A stretch of 64,000 bases of DNA from Tubiluchus corallicola (GCA_030141605.1 JAQGDQ010000126.1:343501-407500); one strand, 5' to 3'. Shown: positions 1-11,937, counted from the stretch's first letter. Made by a program: numbers and translations. Notes: generated by a model from the letters alone, not told the origin.

Positions 1-1376
1 CACTTTCTTGGTCCCAGTTTAGGTTCACACATATTATCAATCTCCGAGAGGGAGCCTTAACGGCAGCGCGAAAAATAAGAGCAGACTATGTATTTTTCAT
101 TGATTGTGATAACTTCATTGAAAATAGCAAAACACTGAAGGTACTTATTAATGCCAATAAAACAGTTATAGCTCCTATGTTAGAATCACGATCTACTTAT
201 TCGAACTTTTGGGGTGCACAAACTGCAAATGGGTATTACAAACGAAATGCAGAATATATAAAGATATATAAGAAGTTCAAACGTGGCTGTTTCCCAATTG
301 CAGTTGTCCATTCCTCTTTTCTGATTGACCTCAAAAATTCTACATCAATGGCCTTAACATTTGATAATAAAAAACTTAAAAGCAATTATGATAAAGAACG
401 TGATGACGTTCTCATTTTTGCTCACTCTGCACAGGCTGCTGGAATTCAGCAATTCGTCTGTAATTATGAGGATTTTGGTCTCCTTACCATTCCGCAAACA
501 GACATGCAGGCTGATATCCAGGAAGTCACCAACTTAAAAATTGGAGCAATGGAAACATTTTCTACAGATGAGGTATGTTGGGAAATGAACAAAAGACGGT
601 ACAATAAACAATTTTTGACATCACAATACATAACAGCATTAAGGCAGAAGAAAGACTCGTTGGGTTTTGACAGGGTGTTTGTAATAAACCTTCAACGACG
701 ACCAGAAAGAAAGCAACGTATGACGGCGATGTTTGAGGCACTTGATATAGAAGTTGAATTCATTGATGCCTGGGATGGGCTTAAGTTGAACAAAAGTTGG
801 CTAGCAGAAAATGGAATCAGAGAACTAGAAGGATATAGAGATCCGTTTCTTCACCGTTCAATAAAGTTAGGTGAAGTTGCAACAACAATGTCACATCACA
901 AAACGTGGAAAGAGATTGTAGATAAAGGTTACAGAAGTGCACTCATATTTGAGGATGATGCTATGCTTGTTACCAACTACCGACAGAAGATACGTGAAGT
1001 CATGGACGAAGCAGAGAAACTTCATTGGGAGTTCATCAACTTCGGTGGCAAGTTTCTTGACAATTTCTGGAAATCTGCCAAGGACTCAAAGTTTTTTGTG
1101 ATCCCCGGTTACACCTACTTGCTGCATTCTTATGCCCTCACATTTTCTGGTGCCCAAAAATTGGTGCAAGGCAAGCCACTGGAAAAAATTGTGGCCGTTG
1201 ATGAGTATGTACCAATCATGTACAACAAACATCCTAATGCTGAATGGAGTTCAAAATTCACTCCAAAGTCTTTGCGTGCATTTGCTACAAAGGATTGGCT
1301 AGCCTATCCAAGCTTGGAGCTACATCATTATGTCAGTGACGGTTATAATTCTCCATTATTGAATGAAACGTGATGG
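1..1376 (+). CDS. Procollagen galactosyltransferase (GLT25/COLGALT family), 3' part
   Basis: Family role: transfers galactose from UDP-Gal to hydroxylysine of collagen in the ER lumen. The frame is open from position 3 to the TGA at 1374-1376 (about 457 residues), and the N-terminus lies off the left edge. An in-frame ATG at 177 is internal, because homologous sequence continues upstream of it. Visible landmarks: a DxD-type motif Asp-Cys-Asp at 102-110; the block APMLESRSTYSNFWG just after; the second glycosyltransferase-25 domain starting near 667 with FDRVFVINLQRRPERK; FEDDAML at 948-968; VDEYVPIMYNKHP near 1198. The order matches vertebrate COLGALT1. Oddities: no intron anywhere in the visible part, although vertebrate orthologues have many exons here; the protein stops about 50 residues earlier than human COLGALT1 and lacks a KDEL-like ER signal. 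It may be a retrocopy or an intron-poor lineage gene. A possible AATAAA signal lies at 2006-2011. Family assignment is firm; functional status is inferred from the intact frame. Confidence 0.9.
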
Positions 1377-2199
1377 TCATACATAATTTTCGTAAGTAGA
1401 GATTATCGGGGAATGTTTCGTCCAGTTTATCCAAAATTAATGCACATAGTGTATTAATTTGGAACGATATGTATACATTGGTACAAGTTTGATTAACATG
1501 AATCAAATAACGTGTAAGTTAACACTAAACTTTGTAATTCTGCCAGCTAATTAACTAACAGTTTTGTTTATGATTTACGTATCAGCTCTGATGCTGAGTT
1601 GTGTATAACGTTAACTTTAATTCTACCTAGTGTATGCAAAGGGCTAGTACTTATTATTATTATTATTGCAAACAAGTAATTGTATACTTTATCATTTGTA
1701 TAATTCTAGTGATATAATTTAAAAGTCAAACCTGAAATTTGTAGTTCATACATTAATTTCACAAATGGTACAATTAACATTTTTTACAGGGGGTTGTAGT
1801 TATTGCAGTGACACAATACCTCACTGTCCATAATTGCTAAAACGTTTTGAAGAATAGTAAGAGTACTACGGTACCATACAGAGGATTGTAATAGCTCACT
1901 ATCCCCTATGCTCTTTTAAATGCGTACTAAAAACTGTAGAACTTGCAAATAACCAATTTTCCTTTTCCAATTTTACTTTTAAAAATAGTAAATAATTTAG
2001 ATGTAAATAAAGCTGGCACATCAGACATATAATACAAATTATAATTTACAGAACACTAATTTTGCCCCATTATTTATATGCCTGCATACTGTTTGTGAAG
2101 AGAGAAAACTAGGTGAAAAGAGAGTCTTACATCAAATTAAATACACTTCAAAACTATGCTTTTCGATTAGTTAATGGTTATTTTTTGAAATAATCTCAC
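1377..2199. other. 3' flank of the galactosyltransferase gene
   Basis: AT-rich, with no credible coding sequence. It holds a short TTA run near 1650-1668 and a candidate polyadenylation hexamer at 2006-2011. No clear poly(A) tract or target-site duplication that would prove retroposition of the upstream gene is visible. Confidence 0.5.
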
Positions 2200-3830
2200 A
2201 ATAAGTCATAAGTCATTTATTTCACCATACACATTTACAATGATTACATATACAATATCTAGTGAAAGGGCCTACAATGGATATAATACAAATAAGAAAT
2301 ACTGCGCAGAAAAGCCTCAAACACTGTTCCCTTATGCACGAAGGTAAATGTGTTGTGGGCAATCAAGAAGCAGGGCTTGTTAGATTGTCCCACACAGTGA
2401 TAGAAAAAAAATATGGAGATAATCTGAAAATTTAAAGTGTATCGTGATTAAAAAAAACGTTAGTGCTTAAAATGGAATGACGTAATGAATGAAGCTCATA
2501 TATGGGATGATATGAAAGATAGAAAGACTATTATTTTTTAATAGTATGTAAATTTAAAATAACTTGATTTAGCTAACACCACTGTTTGGCAACTACTGTG
2601 AGGATGGATACTGATAGAAATTTTTATTACTCACTGATACTTACTTAAAATTTGATTTTTTAGCATTTTTTAAATCTAGTAATAGATCTGCTATCTTTTG
2701 CGGATTGACAAATCTCATTCCAGACTTTTGGTCCTTGATATATTATAAAATGTTTAGCTATGTTGGTTCTACAGAAAGGCACAATGTATTGATTAAATCT
2801 TGTATTATGTCTCTTAGATGTCAATTTGACAGGAATTGCAAAAAACTTAGGAAATAGTCTATTATTGCATTTATACATGAATACTGCAATATTAAATTTA
2901 ATTAAAACATCTAAATGCATAATTCTACATTCACGGTAATGAAGTAAAGGTACTTCACTACGTTTCTGTAGGCCATACATTAACCTTAAAAATTTTCAGG
3001 CATTTCAGTTTAGATGGATATGTGGGGCCCCAAATAATGCTGCAGTAATTGAGATAAGGTAAAACCAGACTATTATACAGGATTAGTAAGTGTTCTTTCG
3101 AAAGACTGTGTTTCATGTGAGTAATGATGCCTATATTTTTAGCAATTTTAAGTCGAATATAAGAGATATGTGATTGCCAGTCTAAGTGTTCATGTATGAC
3201 AATGCCTAAGAATTTAATCTGCTTTACTTGTTGAATATAACTATTTTCAATTTGTAATGTCAAATTTGGCATTCTCTTGTTTCTTGATCTAAAAACTACA
3301 AATTTAGTTTTGGAAGCATTTAGTGATAATTTATTACTCCTAAACCAGTTAGATATTTGCTGCAATTCATTGTTTATTTCAGCTTCATTAACAGTATTGT
3401 AATATTTAAATATTAAACTGGTGTCATCAGCAAACTGCAGGATTTTCCATTATTAGTACAATGTTTTATATGATTAATGTACACAAGAAACAAGAGTGGG
3501 CCAAGTATCGACCCTTGTGGAACACCACAAGATATTAATTTGCAACACCTCTTATTCCATAGTGGTATAATTTGTTAATTAAAATTTTATGATCAACAGT
3601 GTCAAAAGCTTTTGACAGATCACAAAAAATACTCACAGATAACTTATTATCTTCAATATCTCTGATTATGTTGGTCAGCATATCAATTAAAGCCATTTCT
3701 GTAGTACTGCCTTTACGAAATCCATACTGTGTGTCGTTTAATATGCTTTGTTTATGTAAATAATCTGTAAGTTGCAAAGACACAATAATTCTCAATGCTA
3801 CATTAGCTTGCATCTCAGTTAGTCGCATTA
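2200..3830 (-). mobile_element. Non-LTR retrotransposon (CR1/jockey-like), ORF2 RT to 3' end, decayed
   Basis: Read on the minus strand: RT motifs with YGFRKGSTTEMAL and FCDLSKAFDTVDHKIL (about 3735-3600), [13 protein letters not shown] (about 3530-3490), then FADDTS (about 3433-3415) in a shifted frame. Next comes the typical thumb/C-terminal region SKTKFVVF...IKFLGIVI...LNYCSIIWG (3365-2960) and a tail ending near 2660. A 3' UTR follows and ends near 2200 in a TGACTTA-type short repeat, as CR1-like elements do. At least two frameshifts (near 3440 and 2970) break ORF2. The endonuclease and the first part of the RT are missing; at 3830 the RT piece abuts ORF1 sequence of what may be the same element, so the element has an internal deletion. 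Confidence 0.85.
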
Positions 3831-3837
3831 GAGCAGT

Positions 3838-4328
3838 CTGTTTCCAAAGGTGTAGCGCTTCAGATATTCCAAACTAGAAATCTCAGTTATGTCAGTCCCT
3901 CCGGTCAGTTTTATGAAAACTCGGCCATCACGGGTCCAGGTGGTGCATTTTTTCATTTTTGCCATCTCCCTTGTATGTTTATAGATGCGAGCACTTAAAC
4001 TCGACAAGTGTTCGTTAATGTAAATTCTGTTGTTGTTCTTGCTTGCACCAAAGTCACCGAAATTGTGCGCACTGCACGTCTTTAATTTACTTTTATTACG
4101 AAGCAGCTCACGTTTCTTCCTTTTACTATTAAATCTAACAATGATAGGAGAACACAGTTCCGGTCTGCTACTAGGTACTCGGTGAGCATTATTAATTTCG
4201 TACAGCTCCACTTTAACGCCAATATGGTTAGCTACTTCTGAAACTATATTGACTGCATCCTCAGCGTTTGTTTCTGGTATACCAATAATTTCAAGGCAGC
4301 CATTTCTCTGGTACCTTTCTAATTTGTT
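3838..4328 (-). pseudogene. LINE ORF1, C-terminal half
   Basis: Minus-strand frame with NKLERYQRN, then an RRM-like stretch (EIIGIPETN...VELYEINNAHRV...PIIVRFNSKRKKRELL) and a C-terminal domain ending VFIKLTGGTDITEISSLEYL. This order (coiled coil, RRM-like, C-terminal domain) is typical of LINE ORF1 nucleic-acid chaperones. The N-terminal coiled coil is cut off at 4328, where the first unit of the tandem array begins. The missing half appears at 4709-5275. About 190 bp (4139-4328) are present again at 4710-4899, so the array start is a duplication inside ORF1. Confidence 0.75.
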
Positions 4329-4708
4329 ACCAACCAAAAAGTAAAAATCTACATGCACATATACGCTGATGAACGCTAATCATTGTTATATCCTTGCAAC
4401 GTCATTTTATTTATAAAAAAAAACAGTTTTTGAAATCGGCACGAAATGCAGAATCCTTACTTTTTAGTCTTTGCTGTTGTTGTTGGTGATGGTTTTATTG
4501 TCATATTTTTCTTTGAAGCTATCACAAGTCATAGCGTTTATCGCACAATTCATAGTATTTATCGTAGAAGGCTGAAATTTTACATAGTCTTTTGTACAGA
4601 CATCTCAGTAGAGCCCTCGATTGTGTCCGTTAAGTGGATCAGCTAGATGAAATATGCAGCTAAAAAAGTCACAAAACGTTAAAGGAGGCACAATTAAAAA
4701 GAAATAAC

Positions 4709-5275
4709 AATGATAGGAGAACACAGTTCCGGTCTGCTACTAGGTACTCGGTGAGCATTATTAATTTCGTACAGCTCCACTTTAACACCAATATGATTAG
4801 CTACTTCTGAAACTATATTGACTGCATCCTCAGCGTTTGTTTATGGTATACCAATAATTTCAGGGCAGTCATTTCTCTGGTACCTTTCTAATTTGTTCAT
4901 TTTTTCTTCCAATGTTGTAGTCAACTGCTTCAGCTTATTGAATCTGTCTTCCAAATCATCAAGAGCTGGTAATTTTGCATTTTCTGTTTCAACTCGACTT
5001 AGTCTCTTCTCATGATCGTTCAGCAGTTTTGTATTGGTATTAACAGAAGTCTGAACTGTCTGAACCACTGAGTTGATCTTAAGTTGTTCATCCTTTAACT
5101 CTCTTATATCGTTCATTATCATCTCAAGTGCAGTAAGTTGACTCAAAATTTTGTCCAATTTTTGGTCCTGAGTTGTTGATACTTCTGCGGTTTCAATATC
5201 TGAACTATTATTCATGCCTTCTGATTGTTTATTAGCTGACCGTAATGAGCTTCGTTTATCGTTTTGCTTTGGCAT
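4709..5275 (-). pseudogene. LINE ORF1 N-terminal fragment, array unit 1 (nonsense mutation)
   Basis: The minus-strand frame starts at 5275 (MPKQNDKRSSLRSANKQ) and has a long heptad-like coiled coil (LDKILSQLTALE...LEEKMNKLERYQRN) that joins the RRM-like start EIIGIP. In this copy a GAA (Glu) codon has become TAA at about 4843, cutting the frame to 144 residues; the other two units keep Glu. Homology ends at 4709, where segment X begins. Confidence 0.8.
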
Positions 5276-5389
5276 TTCTAATATTATTCAGTACGAACGT
5301 ATCATCAGTACCAAAAGCGTAAACACTCATAATTAATAGCAATAGACATACATATTCTGCCACATCTTTAAGACATAGATTCTCATGCT

Positions 5390-5722
5390 CTCCTGTTTCT
5401 CTATAAGTACATCAGCCAATATTAATTCTCGTTTCAAAAACAATAAGCTCCCTCTTTTTCAAAACCCTAGCATTAATAATAGAACACTAAATTTGAGAAA
5501 CTTTAGAATGAACAATTTCATGGAAAAAATTCCATTACTAAGCAAGCAATACAATTTTGGAATGCATTACCGACATCCCTGAAACAAAGCAGCTCTTTAT
5601 CAATATTCAAATCTAAATTAAAACAACGTTTAATGACTCGTTTTGAATATCCGACACACGAACATGATGATATTCACTCAAATCATGATTTCATTTATTT
5701 AGACCTTACTAGACTATAAAAT

Positions 5723-5778
<56 letters not shown>

Positions 5779-6060
5779 TGCGTGCGTGCGTGCGTGCGTG
5801 TAGGTGGGTGGGTGCGTACGTTCGTGCGAGCAGACATGAAAGTGCGTGTATTAAAAGAAAGAGAGAAAAATAGTGTGTGTAGTTTTATCATAGTGCATTG
5901 TGTGTTTGTTGTTTATCTTTTATTTTTGAATTTCTGGTTGCACTTGTAGTTTAGTTTGGACCAGACGCATTTGTTTTTATTTGAACTAACACTGATTGTC
6001 TGTCTTTTTATAATGATGGTCAATGTTTCTAAAAAGGTAGAATAAAGATTATACTACTAC
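5390..6060 (+). mobile_element. LINE ORF2 C-terminus and 3' UTR, array unit 1
   Basis: One plus-strand frame reads QFHGKNSITKQAIQFWNALP and then TSLKQSSSLSIFKSKLKQRL, the usual end of CR1/jockey-type ORF2 proteins; it stops at 5717-5719. The 3' UTR carries a TG/TGCG microsatellite and ends in AGAATAAAGATTA followed by the TAC tail. The strand is opposite to the ORF1 piece beside it, so the two come from different insertions or an inverted copy. Confidence 0.7.
5723..5820 (+). repeat. (TG)n/(TGCG)n microsatellite, unit 1
   Basis: About 48 bp of TG, then TGCG and GTGGG runs. It lies inside the LINE 3' UTR. Equivalents lie at about 8512-8590 and 11231-11320 with different lengths. Confidence 0.95.
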
Positions 6061-6135
6061 TACTGCTGCTGCTGCTGCTGGTGCTGCTGCTGGTGCTGCT
6101 GCTACTGCTACTGCTACTGTTACTGCTACTGCTGG

Positions 6136-6167
<32 letters not shown>

Positions 6168-6188
6168 CTGCTACTACTACTACTACTG

Positions 6189-6223
<35 letters not shown>

Positions 6224-6251
6224 ACTGCTACTGCTACTGCTACTGCTACTG

Positions 6252-6331
<80 letters not shown>

Positions 6332-6332
6332 G

Positions 6333-6364
<32 letters not shown>
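6048..6364 (+). repeat. (TAC)n/(TGC)n microsatellite, unit 1
   Basis: Interrupted TAC, TGC and TACTGC repeats, about 317 bp. They begin exactly at the end of the LINE 3' UTR and therefore look like an expanded LINE 3' tail. The poly-Leu and poly-Ser frames here are not genes. Confidence 0.95.
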
Positions 6365-6365
<1 letters not shown>

Positions 6366-6375
6366 AAACGAATGT

Positions 6376-6456
6376 TATTGGCTAGTTTAACCAAGTTTGA
6401 AGCTAGATCATTACGTCAGTGGCGGTTATAGTTCTCCACCAATGAATGAAACGTGG
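6376..6456 (+). pseudogene. GLT25 galactosyltransferase 3' fragment, array unit 1
   Basis: Codon-by-codon match to the end of the gene at 1-1376. The gene reads WLAYPSLELHHYVSDGYNSP and the fragment reads WLV, stop, PSLKLDHYVSGGYSSP, followed by a similar NET. No indel is needed over about 26 codons; one TAT codon is now TAA. The gene's TGA stop corresponds to TGG here. The left edge abuts the TAC microsatellite. Confidence 0.8.
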
Positions 6457-6669
6457 TGCTCTGTAAAATAAAATTCATTAAAGATTTATAAATTATTATA
6501 AATTATATCATTATTATATGTCTTACGTAAATTTCTTAAGTTTTGTAACCGAAAATTGCATTCTTGTTAAATTTAAAAGAGCACTTCATATAGTTAAACT
6601 TGCCTTTGTTAAACGTTAGTCATTGTATGGAACTGAAAAATTTGTTGCTTTTACTTTTTATTTTATATT

Positions 6670-7015
6670 GTTACGGGGGTTAAATGCCATTTATTTTCGA
6701 CCCTCTCTACATTGTGATGGTTCGATCCATTATGAAGCCATTGCATATTAGCACTGCATAGCAGCACGACATAACAGCTATAAGTAGCTGGTATGGAATG
6801 GTCCCGTCGGTTTAGTCGACAGACGGACAGGTGCGTTTACCACCTAAGCACCTGTTCCTGTAGTTACGATCAGAATGAGGAACACAGGAAAAGATTCTGG
6901 CTAGTTTTCGTTTTAATTTTCTGTTTAAATTTTTGTATTTCTTCAACATGGTTTGGCTGATCCAGATTTGAACCCTGATCGCCTCCCCAATAATAGGTTT
7001 GCGCAGCACAAATAA
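6670..7015 (-). mobile_element. tRNA-derived SINE (family A), array unit 1
   Basis: Begins on the plus strand with GTTACGGGGG-TTAAATGCC and ends with a reverse-complement pol III B-box-like site (cagatttgaaccct, near 6963). On the minus strand the tRNA-like head is therefore at the right and the body runs left for about 345 bp. A related sequence lies at 13224, 36834 and 59446. Confidence 0.65.
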
Positions 7016-7461
7016 TGTAATGAATAAAAACAATTTTTTGTACAAGTAAAATAAATGTGGAGGACTTTCTGGGACTGTGCGCAGCTACTTATTAAGTACC
7101 AACCAAAAAGTAAAAATCTACATGCACATATACGTTGATGAATGCTAATCATTGTTATATCCTTGCAACGTCATTTTATTTATAAAAAAAACTGTTTTTG
7201 TAATCGGCACGAAATGCAGAATCCTTACTTTTTAGTCTTTGCTGTTGTTGTTGGTGATGGTTTTATTGTCATATTTTTCTTTGAAGCTATCACAAGTCAT
7301 AGCGTTTATCGCACAATTCATAGTATTTATCGTAGAAGGCTGAAATTTTACATAGTCTTTTGTACAGACTTCTCAGTAGAGCCCTCGATTGTGTCCGTTA
7401 AGTGGATCAGCTAGATGAAGTATGCAGCTAAAAAAGTCACAAAACGTTAAAGGAGGCACAA

Positions 7462-8043
7462 TTAAAAAGAAATAACAATGATAGGAGAACACAGTTCCGG
7501 TCTGCTACTAGGTACTCGGTGAGCATTATTAATTTCGTACAGCTCCACTTTAACACCAATATGGTTAGCTACTTCTGAAACTATATTGACTGCATCCTCA
7601 GCGTTTGTTTCTGGTATACCAATAATTTCAGGGCAGTCATTTCTCTGGTACCTTTCTAATTTGTTAATTTTTTCTTCCAATGTTGTATTCAACTGCTTCA
7701 GCTTATTGAATCTGTCTTCCAAATCATCAAGAGCTGGTAATTTTGCATTTTCTGTTTCAACTCGACTTAGTCTCTTCTCATGATCGTTCAGCAGTTTTGA
7801 ATTGGTATTAACAGAAGTCTGAACTGTCTGAACCACTGAGTTGATCTTAAGTTGTTCATCTTTTAACTCTCTTATATCGTTCATTATCATCTCAAGTGCA
7901 GTAAGTTGACTCAAAATTTTGTCCAATTTTTGGTCCTGAGTTGTTGATACTTCTACGGTTTCAATATCTGAACTATTATTCATGCCTTCTGATTGTTTAT
8001 TAGCTGACCGTAATGAGCTTCGTTTATCGTTTTGCTTTGGCAT
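7462..8043 (-). pseudogene. LINE ORF1 N-terminal fragment, array unit 2
   Basis: A 193-residue minus-strand frame, with coiled coil to about residue 135 and then the RRM-like beginning. It ends artificially in VISF where ORF1 (to 7477) runs into segment X, so the C-terminal half is lost. Confidence 0.8.
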
Positions 8044-8169
8044 TTCTAATATTATTCAGTACGAACGTATCATCAGTACCAAAAGCGTAAACACTCATAA
8101 TTAATAGCAATAGACATACATATTCTGCCACATCTTTAAGAAAATCCCCGTATTGGAAGCCACATAGAT

Positions 8170-8511
8170 TATCATGCTCTCCTGTTTCTCTATAAGTACA
8201 TCAGCCAATATTAATTCTCGTTTCAAAAACAATAAGCTCCCTCTTTTTCAAAACCCTAGCATGAATAATAGAACACTAAATTTGAGAAACATTAGAATGA
8301 ACAATTTCATGGAAAAAATTCCATTACTAAGCAAGCAATACAATTTTGGAATGCATTACCGACATCCCTGAAACAAAGCAGCTCTTTATCAATATTCAAA
8401 TCTAAATTAAAACAACGTTTAATGACTCGTTTTGAATATCCGACACACGAACATGATGATATTCACTCAAATCATGATTTCATTTATTTAGACCTTACTA
8501 GACTATAAAAT

Positions 8512-8569
<58 letters not shown>

Positions 8570-8828
8570 CGTGCGTGTAGGTGGGTGGGTGCGTACGTTC
8601 GTGCGAGCGGACATGAAAGTGCGTGTATTAAAAGAAAGAGAGAAAAATAGTGTGTGTAGTTTTATCATAGTGCATTGTGTGTTTGTTGTTTATCTTTTAT
8701 TTTTGAATTTCTGGTTGCACTTGTAGTTTAGTTTGGACCAGACGCATTTGTTTTTATTTGAACTAACACTAATTGTCTGTCTTTTTATAATGATGGTCAA
8801 TGTTTCTAAAAAGGTAGAATAAAGATTA

Positions 8829-8835
<7 letters not shown>
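8170..8835 (+). mobile_element. LINE ORF2 C-terminus and 3' UTR, array unit 2
   Basis: Same piece as in unit 1: the QFWNALPTSLKQ frame, TG microsatellite, 3' UTR, then the TAC/TGC tail. The TGCG part of the microsatellite is shorter here. Confidence 0.7.
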
Positions 8836-9085
<250 letters not shown>

Positions 9086-9095
9086 AAACGAATGT

Positions 9096-9176
9096 TATTG
9101 GCTAGTTTAACCAAGTTTGAAGCTAGATCATTACGTCAGTGGCGGTTATAGTTCTCCACCAATGAATGAAACGTGG
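9096..9176 (+). pseudogene. GLT25 galactosyltransferase 3' fragment, array unit 2
   Basis: Same fragment as at 6376-6456, identical to it by eye, with the same internal TAA. It was copied as part of the unit. Confidence 0.8.
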
Positions 9177-9389
9177 TGCTCTATAAAATAAAATTTATTA
9201 AAGATTTATAAATTATTATAAATTATATCATTATTATATGTCTTACGTAAATTTCTTAAGTTTTGTAACCGAAAGTTGCATTCTTGTTAAATTTAAAAGA
9301 GCACTTCATATAGTTAAACTTGCCTTTGTTAAACGTTAGTCATTGTATGGAACTGAAAAATTTGTTGCTTTTACTTTTTATTTTATATT

Positions 9390-9735
9390 GTTACGGGGGT
9401 TAAATGCCATTTATTTTCGACCCTCTCTACATTGTGATGGTTCGATCCATTATGAAGCCATTGCATATTAGCACTGCATAGCAGCACGACATAACAGCTA
9501 TAAGTAGCTGGTATGGAATGGTCCCGTCGGTTTAGTCGACAGACGGACAGGTGCGTTTACCACCTAAGCACCTGTTCTGTAGTTACGATCAGAATGAGGA
9601 ACACAGGAAAAGATTCTGGCTAGTTTTCATATTAATTTTCTGTTTAAATTTTTGTATTTCTTCAACATGGTTTGGCTGATCCAGATTTGAACCCTGATCG
9701 CCTCCCCAATAATAGGTTTGCGCAGCACAAATAAT
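9390..9735 (-). mobile_element. tRNA-derived SINE (family A), array unit 2
   Basis: Same copy as at 6670, duplicated with the unit. Confidence 0.65.
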
Positions 9736-10180
9736 GTAATGAATAAAAACAATTTTTTATACAAGTAAAATAAATGTGGAGGACTTTCTGGGGCTGTGCG
9801 CAGCTACTTATTAAGTACCAACCAAAAAGTAAAAATCTACATGCACATATACGCTGATGAACGCTAATCATTGTTATATCCTTGCAACGTCATTTTATTT
9901 ATAAAAAAAACTGTTTTTGTAATCGGCACGAAATGCAGAATCCTTACTTTTTAGTCTTTGCTGTTGTTGTTGGTGATGGTTTTATTGTCATATTTTTCTT
10001 TGAAGCTATCACAAGTCATAGCGTTTATCGCACAATTCATAGTATTTATCGTAGAAGGCTGAAATTTTACATAGTCTTTTGTACAGACTTCTCAGTAGAG
10101 CCCTCGATTGTGTCCGTTAAGTGGATCAGCTAGATGAAGTATGCAGCTAAAAAAGTCACAAAACGTTAAAGGAGGCACAA

Positions 10181-10762
10181 TTAAAAAGAAATAACAATGA
10201 TAGGAGAACACAGTTCCGGTCTGCTACTAGGTACTCGGTGAGCATTATTAATTTCGTACAGCTCCACTTTAACACCAATATGGTTAGCTACTTCTGAAAC
10301 TATATTGACTGCATCCTCAGCGTTTGTTTCTGGTATACCAATAATTTCAGGGCAGTCATTTCTCTGGTACCTTTCTAATTTGTTCATTTTTTCTTCCAAT
10401 GTTGTAGTCAACTGCTTCAGCTTATTGAATCTGTCTTCCAAATCATCAAGAGCTGGTAATTTTGCATTTTCTGTTTCAACTCGACTTAGTCTCTTCTCAT
10501 GATCGTTCAGCAGTTTTGTATTGGTATTAACAGAAGTCTGAACTGTCTGAACCACTGAGTTGATCTTAAGTTGTTCATCCTTTAACTCTCTTATATCGTT
10601 CATTATCATCTCAAGTGCAGTAAGTTGACTCAAAATTTTGTCCAATTTTTGGTCCTGAGTTGTTGATACTTCTACGGTTTCAATATCTAAACTATTATTC
10701 ATGCCTTCTGATTGTTTATTAGCTGACCGTAATGAGCTTCGTTTATCGTTTTGCTTTGGCAT
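10181..10762 (-). pseudogene. LINE ORF1 N-terminal fragment, array unit 3
   Basis: Same 193-residue truncated frame as in unit 2, differing at only a few residues (for example Leu for Ser near residue 25). ORF1 homology ends at about 10196, where segment X begins. Confidence 0.8.
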
Positions 10763-10889
10763 TTCTAATATTATTCAGTACGAACGTATCATCAGTACCA
10801 AAAGCGTAAACACTCATAATTAATAGCAATAGACATACATATTCTGCCACATCTTTAAGAAAATCCCCGTATTGGAAGCCACATAGATT

Positions 10890-11231
10890 ATCATGCTCTC
10901 CTGTTTCTCTATAAGTACATCAGCCAATATTAATTCTCGTTTCAAAAACAATAAGCTCCCTCTTTTTCAAAACCCTAGCATGAATAATAGAACACTAAAT
11001 TTGAGAGAACATTAGAATGAGCAATTTCATGGAAAAAATTCCATTACTAAGCAAGCAATACAATTTTGGAATGCATTACCGACAACCCTGAAACAAAGCA
11101 GCTCTTTATCAATATTCAAATCTAAATTAAAACAACGTTTAATGACTCGTTTTGAATATCCGACACACGAACATGATGATATTCACTCAAATCATGATTT
11201 CATTTATTTAGACCTTACTAGACTATAAAAT

Positions 11232-11287
<56 letters not shown>

Positions 11288-11560
11288 TGCGTGCGTGCGT
11301 GCGTGTAGGTGGGTGGGTGCGTACGTTCGTGCGAGCAGACATGAAAGTGCGTGTATTAAAAGAAAGAGAGAAAAATAGTGTGTGTAGTTTTATCATAGTG
11401 CATTGTGTGTTTGTTTTTTATCTTTTATTTTTGAATTTCTGGTTGCACTTGTAGTTTAGTTTGGACCAGACGCATTTGTTTTTATTTGAACTAACACTAA
11501 TTGTCTGTCTTTTTATAATGATGGTCAATGTTTCTAAAAAGGTAGAATAAAGATTATACT
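10890..11560 (+). mobile_element. LINE ORF2 C-terminus and 3' UTR, array unit 3
   Basis: Same piece as in units 1 and 2. It has a 2-bp insertion near 11005 (gagagaac for gagaac) and otherwise close identity. Confidence 0.7.
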
Positions 11561-11640
11561 ACTACTACTGCTGCTGCTGCTGCTGGTGCTGCTGCTGCTG
11601 CTGCTGCTACTGCTACTGCTACTGCTACTGCTACTGCTGG

Positions 11641-11672
<32 letters not shown>

Positions 11673-11676
11673 CTAT

Positions 11677-11719
<43 letters not shown>

Positions 11720-11768
11720 GCTGCTGCTACTGCTACTGCTACTGCTACTGCTACTGCTACTGCTACTG

Positions 11769-11812
<44 letters not shown>

Positions 11813-11813
11813 G

Positions 11814-11845
<32 letters not shown>
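11556..11845 (+). repeat. (TAC)n/(TGC)n microsatellite, unit 3
   Basis: About 290 bp of interrupted TAC/TGC repeat at the same position in the unit. Confidence 0.95.
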
Positions 11846-11846
<1 letters not shown>

Positions 11847-11856
11847 AAACGAATGT

Positions 11857-11937
11857 TATTGGCTAGTTTAACCAAGTTTGAAGCTAGATCATTACGTCAG
11901 TGGCGGTTATAGTTCTCCACCAATGAATGAAACGTGG
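11857..11937 (+). pseudogene. GLT25 galactosyltransferase 3' fragment, array unit 3
   Basis: Same fragment as at 6376-6456, with the same internal TAA. Confidence 0.8.

Noticed and set aside
4446-4646. 66-aa plus-strand frame repeated in each array unit (also 7142, 9882, 12638)
   Set aside because: Conserved only because the whole unit is duplicated. The fourth copy has a changed N-terminus, and no domain is recognised.
6029-6431. Long poly-Ser and poly-Leu open frames (also at 8806-9151, 11534-11912)
   Set aside because: They are translations of the TAC/TGC microsatellite on both strands and carry no other sequence of interest.
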